From NCBI GenBank assembly GCA_033060915.1, contig CM065394.1:18444501-18508500 (forward strand): DNA of 64,000 bases, given 5' to 3'. Positions within the stretch are counted from its first letter, which is position 1. Each line of letters begins with the position of its first letter. Under the pieces are notes generated by a model, which did not search any database, had not been told where the DNA came from, and saw nothing but the letters and a program-made list of their open reading frames with translations. The stretch comes from Euryodendron excelsum (Eukaryota; Streptophyta; Magnoliopsida; Ericales; Pentaphylacaceae). The position numbers and the translations under genes were made by a program. Shown piece by piece: positions 57,461-64,000 of this stretch.

Positions 57461-57992
57461 TATCCCAATCGAAACTGACTCTCTAAATCTAAATCCCGTC
57501 TGTCCATCGCTTCGTGGGCCCGCCAGGCCCAAATAGAGGCAAAATGACCAAAATACTACCCTTAGGGGCATTTTTCTTTCTAATTCCAATTTCAATCCCT
57601 CTCTCGAGACAGTTTATTTCTCGAGACGGTTCCAAATCAGGTACGTCTTTCTGAAGACGATAAGTCCCCTTTCCAATCCCTCTCTTGAGATAGTTTATTC
57701 CTCGAGACGGTTTCAAATCAGGCATGTCTTTCCGAAAACGATAAGACCCATTTCCAATCCCTCTCTCAAGACAGTTTATTCCTCGAGACGATCCGAATAG
57801 CAGAAATGCTCGCAAACATCACAACCGTCCAAGTAGCGGAAATACTCATAAACAGGTCGATATAGGGAATTGCCAACAAGCCCCTGTGTCACGACGACCA
57901 CCGTCAGAGTGGCGGAAACACTCAAAACTCAGGTCAACACCAGTACCTACTAGCCCACTTCGGTGAAAAATGACCAAACTGCCCCTTGGGCC
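57461..57992 (+). repeat. R-family LTR, truncated U3 fragment, plus sense
   Basis: Starts abruptly at TATCCCAATCGAAAC (matching 59304) and follows the U3, with three 81-bp hairpin units at about 57603-57800, to CCCCTTGGGCCTTTTC, where it leaves the 59229-64000 sequence. It lacks the first 75 bases of the LTR and everything after the hairpin/CCGCC segment. Confidence 0.75.
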
Positions 57993-59228
57993 TTTTCAAA
58001 TGATAAAACAAATTTCCTACATGCACATCTTGATTTTCCAACTTCAAATCATATCTCAAGGGTTTTCTGTCTTTTTCTTTCGAAAAGATTTTATTTCTAA
58101 AACTTTAACCAACTCTTCCCCTAATTTCTAAAAATTTCGGCAGAGTCCCATTCAAAAATGGCCTCTACAACACCCATGACATCAACACAAAACACAAAGC
58201 GTGCACTTCACATTGTCACAATCACATAACATCAGCACCCGTGCACACTTTTCAATTTTTCAAAATTTTCAAAACATATGATTTATTTATCCAATAAATC
58301 CATGGTTTTCAAAAAAAATGCCTTAAATTTCTTCAAAATCATTTTAAATGTTTTTCCAAAATATTCCTACCTTTTTCAAATTTTAAACTCTAAAAATTTC
58401 ATCGATTTCCTGAGTTTCCTCATTTTTCTAAATTTTCTAAATATTTTCCTATTTTTCAAAAAATCAAAAATTCACCGAGTTTTCAAAAAGTCACGAAACT
58501 TCATATGGTTGTTGAACACAATTTTCTAAGACACATTGCACAAAAATATAGCCAGAAAACCCAATACCCAAGTCTGTAGGAACAAATTCACTATTCCTGC
58601 AGAAAATTCTCTTCACATATTCACATATAATCACTCAAATTCAATCAAACAAGCACCGAAATGCAAAAATAACATCACCATCATGTCCAAAACACATCAA
58701 AATATCAAGTTTCACTATTCACATGATTCAAACGAAGCTCTACACATCAAAATCAACAAAATTTAAAAACTCACTTTTTGGAAGTTCTTCGGCAAAATCT
58801 TCTCTTTCGGCAACATTTCCGGCGATGTGGTTTCCTTCCGGAAATCACCCGTGGTCTCCAAGAAGTGCCCCTTCAAGGTTCAAGTTAATTTTCACGCGAA
58901 GTCTCTCGGATTTGCAAAATCTCTCCAAAATGCCATGGCTGTTCGAACCAGAAATTTTCTAGTTTTAATTCTAAGCTTGGCGCCACTACCAGATGCGCCA
59001 GGCATTTTCTGCCAAAGCAGTGGCGCCAGTTGTAACTTCTGGGCAGCTTTGCCCCCTTTCCCGCCAAAACCCGTTTTCGAAGGCCTTTTTGGCCCGTTAT
59101 CCATTTTCAACCCCCGTGGTGGAAAGATTTCCAATGTCCATCCCTCCGACTACCTCGCGGTCAACATGGGATTCTTACTTTTATCGTTTTCTGTCTTTGA
59201 CAAGCAAAGACAAAAAAAGAGGGCCACC
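57993..59228 (+). other. Non-coding interior of an R-family element
   Basis: Lies between a truncated R U3 and a complete R LTR start and ends in a purine run (59212-59223), as the interior of an LTR element should. No gag or pol motif. ORFs 58278-58529, 58536-58766 and 58827-59387 are low complexity or unrecognised. GGCGCC phrases recur at 58980-59035, as in the LTR. Confidence 0.55.
59212..59223 (+). other. Candidate polypurine tract of R-family element
   Basis: AAAAAAAGAGGG followed by CCACC, then the LTR start TGTAACC at 59229. Confidence 0.55.
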
Positions 59229-59439
59229 TGTAACCATCCCATTCTTGACCGCTCGGCAGTCTATGCTCCGTCCAGACTTATACTCAAATCAATATGGATA
59301 TATCCCAATCGAAACCGACTCTCTAAGTCTAAATCCTGTCTGTCCATCGCTTCGCGGGCTCGCCAAGCCCAAATAGAGGCAAAATGACCAAAATGCCCTT
59401 AGGGGCATTGTTCTTTCTAATTCCAATTCAAATCCCTCT

Positions 59440-59880
59440 CTCAAGACAATTTATTCTTCAAGACGGTTCCAAATCAGGCACGTCTTTCCGAAGACGGTAA
59501 GTCCCCTTTCCAATCCCTATCTCGAGACAGTTTATTCCTCGAGACGGTTCCAAATCAGGCACATCTTTTCGAAGACAGTAAGTCCTCTTTCCAATCCCTC
59601 TCTCGAGACAGTTTATTCCTCGAGACGGTTCCAAATCAGGCACGTCTTTCTGAAGACGATAAGACCCATTTCTAATCCCTCTCTCGAGACAGTTTATTCG
59701 TCGAGATAGTTCTAAATCCAGCACGTCTTTCCGAAGATGGTAAGTCCTCTTTCCAATCCCTCTTTCGAGACAGTTTATTCCTCAAGACAGTTCCAAATCA
59801 GGCACGTCTTTCTGAAGATGATAAGACTCCTTTCCAATCCCTCTCTCGAGACAGTTTATTCCTCGAGAGGGTCCGAATAG
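59440..59880 (+). repeat. 81-bp hairpin tandem array (six units)
   Basis: CTCGAG-type centres at 59440, 59521, 59602, 59683, 59764 and 59845, an exact 81-base period. Hairpins TCTCGAG/CTCGAGA and CGTCTT/AAGACG in most units. Because 81 is divisible by 3, the minus strand shows a spurious 27-residue repeat ORF (59458-59724). Confidence 0.92.
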
Positions 59881-60089
59881 CAGAAATGCTAGCAAACATC
59901 ACAACCGTCCGAGTAGCGAAAATACTCATAAACAGGTCGATATAGGGAATTGCTAACAAGCTCCTGTGTCACGACGACCGCCGTTAGAGTGGCGGAAACA
60001 CTCAAAACCCAGGTCAACACCAGTGCTTGCTAGCCCACTTCAGTGAAAAATGACCAAACTGCCCCTTAGACCTTTTCTAAAACTTTCCA

Positions 60090-60600
60090 GTCAAGATAAC
60101 CATTCTGCCCCTAGGCATCCAAACGCCCCAAAAACCACACCGGCTCTGGGTATCAAACCGGTAACCTTCTGAGAATACTTCTTATAGTATTATCAACCTT
60201 CCTCTACCTTTCCGGATCATTCCGAGTCAGTTCCAGCCAACTTGGTACAAAATGACCGTTTTACCCCTGGTGGGCCGGTCTCCTTTTCCGACCACACCAG
60301 CTCTGGGTAATCAAACCGGTAACCTTCTGACAATACTTCTTATAGTATTCTAAACCTTCCTCTACCTTTTCAGATCATTCCGAGTCAATTCCGGCCAACC
60401 CGGTGGGAAATGACCGTTTGCCCTAGTCGGCCAGTCACCTTTTCTGACCACACCAGCTCTGGATATCAAACCGGCAACCTTTGGAACATTTTGAATAATG
60501 TTTCCAAATCTTAAGTCTTCTTCCAGGACAGTCCAAGTCCATCCCAACAACTTCCCGATTCGATTAACTGTTTTCCCCTAAAGGCCCGGTCAACCCTTCC
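60090..60600 (+). repeat. 157-bp-type tandem array in R U3
   Basis: Three to four units with CCACACCRGCTCTGGGTATCA and TCCGGATCATTCCGAGTCA phrases; complement of 31898-32365. Confidence 0.75.
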
Positions 60601-60944
60601 GACACATCCTATCTTCATTTTTCAAGTCAACTACCTCTGAAACACTGTTTTAAGTGTTCCTGCTCTTTTCTAGCCTTCCGGGCCATTCCCGATCCTTTAA
60701 ATCATTCTCGGACTTTTCGGAGTCACTCCTAGTGAAGCCAGGCTAAAAATTACATAGTAGTCACTAGTACAAGCGCCCAAATCTAATCAAAGATACGTTG
60801 CTTGCCGACCTTAAACATTTCCTAAATGGATGGTGCCACTAGTAGTGGCGCCAAGCCAAAAAATGGCCTGGCGCCATTCCTAGTGGCACCAGTGTAATTT
60901 TTGGCCTCACGCCACTGCAACAAGCGCCAGTGCGTTCCTCTCTC

Positions 60945-60952
60945 TATAAATA
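60945..60952 (+). promoter_or_regulatory. TATA box of R-family 3' LTR
   Basis: CTCTCTATAAATACAGAGCC, about 1.7 kb into the LTR and conserved in the left copy. Confidence 0.6.
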
Positions 60953-61559
60953 CAGAGCCTCTTTCAGCGTGAAAGGGGTCCACAAACTCAGTCTAAAAAC
61001 ACCAATATTCGATATACAGAGTTCAAACAATCCCTAAACCCTAGCTTCCCTAGGTTTTCCAAACCCTAGCCACCATACACTAAACTCTAGCCTCGTATGC
61101 ACTCCTACACACCCTCACACACTTATACATTAGCCTCCAACCCTCCTTTGAAGACTTGAAGAGCTACAAACCGAAGCCTTGAAGATTAAAGACGAGCCCT
61201 CGAAGATCAAGACTGAAGTGAAGCGAAGACTAAAGAAAGCAAGGCGCACAAAATAAACAAGACACAAGGTAGGTTTTCTATTTAAATTTTCGTACTTTCC
61301 CCCTCTCTCTTCTCTCTCCTAACCCACTTGGGTTTTCTCTATTTTAATCCCTCATCTCTTTCCCCCCCTTTCTTTGCATGCTTGAAACAAGGGGACTCCC
61401 GGTCCATGTGTACGATTAGACTATCGGAGGGTTACCGTGTCGGGGGCTTTCCTTTAGGCTAACCGGAGACCACGTGGGTTCAGCCCCCTTGATTATGTGG
61501 TGAAGCCTTAACCTTGTATGTTCACGACCCCAAACTTGCATTATGCATATCATTATCTT

Positions 61560-63960
61560 GCATTTTCCAAAAATCATTTTCAAACTCGTTTTCAAAATTT
61601 GCATTAAACTTGTTTTCAAAATTGCATCAAAATCTTTTTTTTTTTTTTCAAAATATGTTTTCAAAATCACAATCCTAGGGTGATTCTAGCTTTTCCATAG
61701 CTATGGTTGCTTTAGGAAAGTGTTACATTTAAAGTGACCAATATGATCTATATTTTCAAATCTTGTTGTTTTCAAAACCACTTTCCTAAAGTGGTTCTCG
61801 CCTTCTTATGGTTAGAATTGCTTTAGGAAAGTGAGATGTTTTTACACCTAAAAACTCTCTTTTCAAAAGTCTCTCTTTCTAAAACCCTCTTTTTCAACAT
61901 GCTTCCCCAAAAAACTCTCCTTTCCAAAGTTGTTTCAAAAACTCCTTCCAAAAATCTATTTTTCAAAACTTCTCTTTTTAAACTCCTTTCCAAAACGCTC
62001 TTTTCAAGGTCCACTTTCCAAAAACGTTCCCTAGATTTCCTTCTTAGAAAAACCACTTCCTAAATCTCTTTCTTAAAAATCTCTTTCTAAAAACTCCTTA
62101 CTAGGATCTCTTTCCAAAAACTCTTTCTCCTCAAAATTCACTTTCTAAAAACACTCCCTAAATTCAGTTTCCTAAAAACTCTCTCCAATAACCTCCTTCC
62201 AAAAATCATTCTAAAAAACTTTCTTCCCAAAATCTTTCTTCTAGGAACTCCCCTCTAGGATTTTCCTTCTAAAAAACTTGTTTCCAAAAACACACTTTCC
62301 AAAAATCTCTTTCCTTAGAGCCCAAGTCAAGCCCTAGAACTCACGACTAGGAAACCCTAATTTTCTTTCCAAAAACGTGGTTTTCAAACTTGCCTTAAAA
62401 CCTAAGTTTCCAAAATCTCTTGTTTTCACATCAAAGCTATACACATTTCCAAAACCTCTTTTCTACGTCAAAACTATAGTTTTTCAAATCTAGGGTTTCT
62501 AAAACTTCCCCTTTCTAAATCCTTGCCAAATCTAATCTCCCGTTTAGGTAAACTAGATCCTATCCTCCATTTTTTGAAACAAAATCAAACACTTCTTCTT
62601 AGAAACAAAATCTATTCCCTTCCTAATCCAAATCTTTTCTAATTCCCCTCTTTCCTAATTTCCTACCTTTCTAAATCATAAGTTTCCTAAAGCTTTCAAA
62701 TCTTTCCTTAAGCATTAAGCTTCCAAATCTTTCCTAATTCAACCCTTTCTTAACTCTATCCCTTTCCAAATCTCAACTTGCCAAATCTAAGCTTTCAGAC
62801 CTTTCCTAAATTCAAACCTTTCCTAATTTTAAGATTTTCTAAAACTCAAACTTTAAAACTTTCTAAATCCTAAACTTTCTAAACTCGAAACTTTCAAACT
62901 CTAAAATTTTCTAAGTTCTAAACTTTCCTAAACTTCAAATCTTTCAAAGTCTAAACCTTTCTTCATTCCAACCTTTCTTAATTTCACATCCTTTCCAAAC
63001 TTTAACTCCCAAATCTAGATTTTCAAATCTTTCTAAAACTCAAAATTTTGAATCTTTCAAAAATTCTAGAAGCTTTCTAAATTCAAATCTTTCCTAATTT
63101 AAAATCTTTCTAAAATTCTAAGCTTTCCAAATTCAAAACTTTCTTAACTTGAAACTTTTCAAATTCTAAACCTTTCTTAAACTAAACTTTCTTAATTCAA
63201 AACATTTCTTAACTCAACACTTTCCTATTTCAAAACCTTTCTTAAAACGAAACTTTCTAATTTTCAAAACTTCCCTATTTCAAAACATTCCAAGTTCAAA
63301 ACTTTCCTAAGTTGAAACTTTCCTAAACTTAAAACTTCCTTAAAATGAATGTTTCTTAATTCGAAACTTTTCTAAAACAAAACTTTCCTAAAATGACACT
63401 TTCCTATATTGAAATTTTCCTAATCCGAATCTTTCCAAAATTCCAAGCTTCCCTAATCTTCCAAGTCCAAATATTCAAGTCAATTCTTTTTCAAAATCTT
63501 TCCAAGTCAAATCCAATCTTTTTTTTCTAAGTCTTTCTAGGTTTTCTAAAACCAAGTCTTTCAAAATCAAATATTTTCAAATCTTCCAATCAAAGTTCAA
63601 TCTCTCAATTTTTCAATTCAATCTCCTTTCCTAATCAATTCTTCTATTTTCAATCGGACTCTTGTCCGAACTACGACTGACCTGATTCCTCCAAAAGGAT
63701 ACGTAGGCAACCTTCATAGGTGCGGTTACATATCCTTTTAAATTTCAAATTCCTCCACATTTTTCAAATCTCAAATTTCATAACATTTTTCAAATTTCTA
63801 TTTCTACAACTTCTTTCCAATCTCCAATCCTACAATTTTCTTCAAGTTTCCAATTTCATGATCTATTTCTATTTTCAATCTTCAATTTCAATTCCCAAAA
63901 TCTTTTTTCCAAATTCAAACTTCTATCTCTTCCTTTTCAAATCTATTTTCTAAATCAACT
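61560..63960 (+). repeat. Degenerate tandem tract, pyrimidine-rich on plus strand
   Basis: Units such as AAACTTTCCTAAACTT and CTTTCCTAATTC; mirror of 25920-28210. G is rare on the plus strand. Confidence 0.8.
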
Positions 63961-64000
63961 ATCTTCTCTTGCACTTGCATATCATGCATCGTGTTAGCTT

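Larger units (their letters stand above)
59229..64000 (+). repeat. R-family 3' LTR, plus sense, runs off right edge
   Basis: Reverse-complement counterpart of 25432-33269 but without the nested solo LTR. The last bases (GCATATCATGCATCGTG) correspond to about 25955 of the other copy, so roughly 0.5 kb of LTR lies beyond the window. Order: 81-bp hairpin array, 157-bp array, GGCGCC cluster, TATA (60945-60952), possible splice donor (61268/61269), long pyrimidine-rich tract. Confidence 0.8.

Noticed and set aside
59458..59724. Protein with a 27-residue repeat
   Set aside because: Artefact of an 81-base DNA tandem repeat whose period is a multiple of three; the frame is lost in the 95-base version.
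59440..59880. CRISPR-like array of palindromic repeats
   Set aside because: Units are contiguous and similar along their whole length, with no unique spacers, and the setting is a plant LTR.
1..64000. tRNA, rRNA or other structured RNA genes
   Set aside because: I looked for tRNA A/B-box phrases and rRNA landmarks and saw none; a dedicated scan was not possible.

Overview
The window is plant nuclear DNA, almost certainly from an angiosperm and probably a eudicot. It is a pericentromere-like repeat landscape: one host gene fragment at the left edge (a cytochrome P450 on the minus strand), then about 62 kb of LTR retrotransposons, solo LTRs and their decayed remains. I recognise no rRNA, tRNA, CRISPR array or bacterial-type operon.

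Layout. (1) 1-506: first exon of a CYP71-clan P450, running off the left edge. (2) 1619-14001: complete but dead Ty3/gypsy element of Athila type, plus strand, 5-bp target duplication (TSD) CTTAT, 1.8-kb LTRs. (3) 14100-19947: complete but dead Ty1/copia element, plus strand, TSD TGATG, LTRs of about 0.42 kb. (4) 20036-34157: a non-autonomous LTR element, minus strand, TSD TTAGT/TTAGC, 1.3-kb LTRs and a 3.7-kb interior with no recognisable gag or pol. Its 5' LTR is split by a huge LTR called family R here (25432-33269, TSD GGGAA), which is itself split by a 2.6-kb solo LTR (29067-31675, TSD GGGAA/AGGAA). (5) 35987-39053: rearranged, oppositely oriented pieces of family R and a sister subfamily. 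(6) 39054-48079: a Tekay/Del-like chromovirus, minus strand, inserted in an R copy; its RT is split by a 1.3-kb solo LTR (43335-44637). (7) 48085-57460: a Tat-lineage Ty3/gypsy element, minus strand, inserted in the chromovirus 5' LTR. It carries two RNase H domains and an antisense, intron-containing extra ORF with its own TATA box. Its 5' LTR is missing. (8) 57461-64000: family R in plus sense: a truncated U3, a short non-coding interior, a polypurine tract and a long 3' LTR leaving the window.

Family R is the least familiar object. Its LTR is about 5.2 kb once the nested solo LTR is subtracted. It starts TGTAAGCACC or TGTAACC, ends near GTGCGACA, has a TATA box about 1.7 kb inside in the one uninterrupted copy, an 81- or 95-bp tandem array in which each unit carries two perfect hairpins, a 157-bp array, GGCGCC clusters, and a 2-kb strand-asymmetric tract. 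No protein was found in it.

Order of events read from the nesting: the non-autonomous element, then R inside it, then a solo LTR inside R; separately R, then the chromovirus, then the Tat element, followed by a deletion or rearrangement that removed the Tat 5' LTR, the rest of the chromovirus LTR and the R remainder. All element genes carry premature stops, many of them explainable as C-to-T or G-to-A changes, as expected for methylated, silenced plant DNA.
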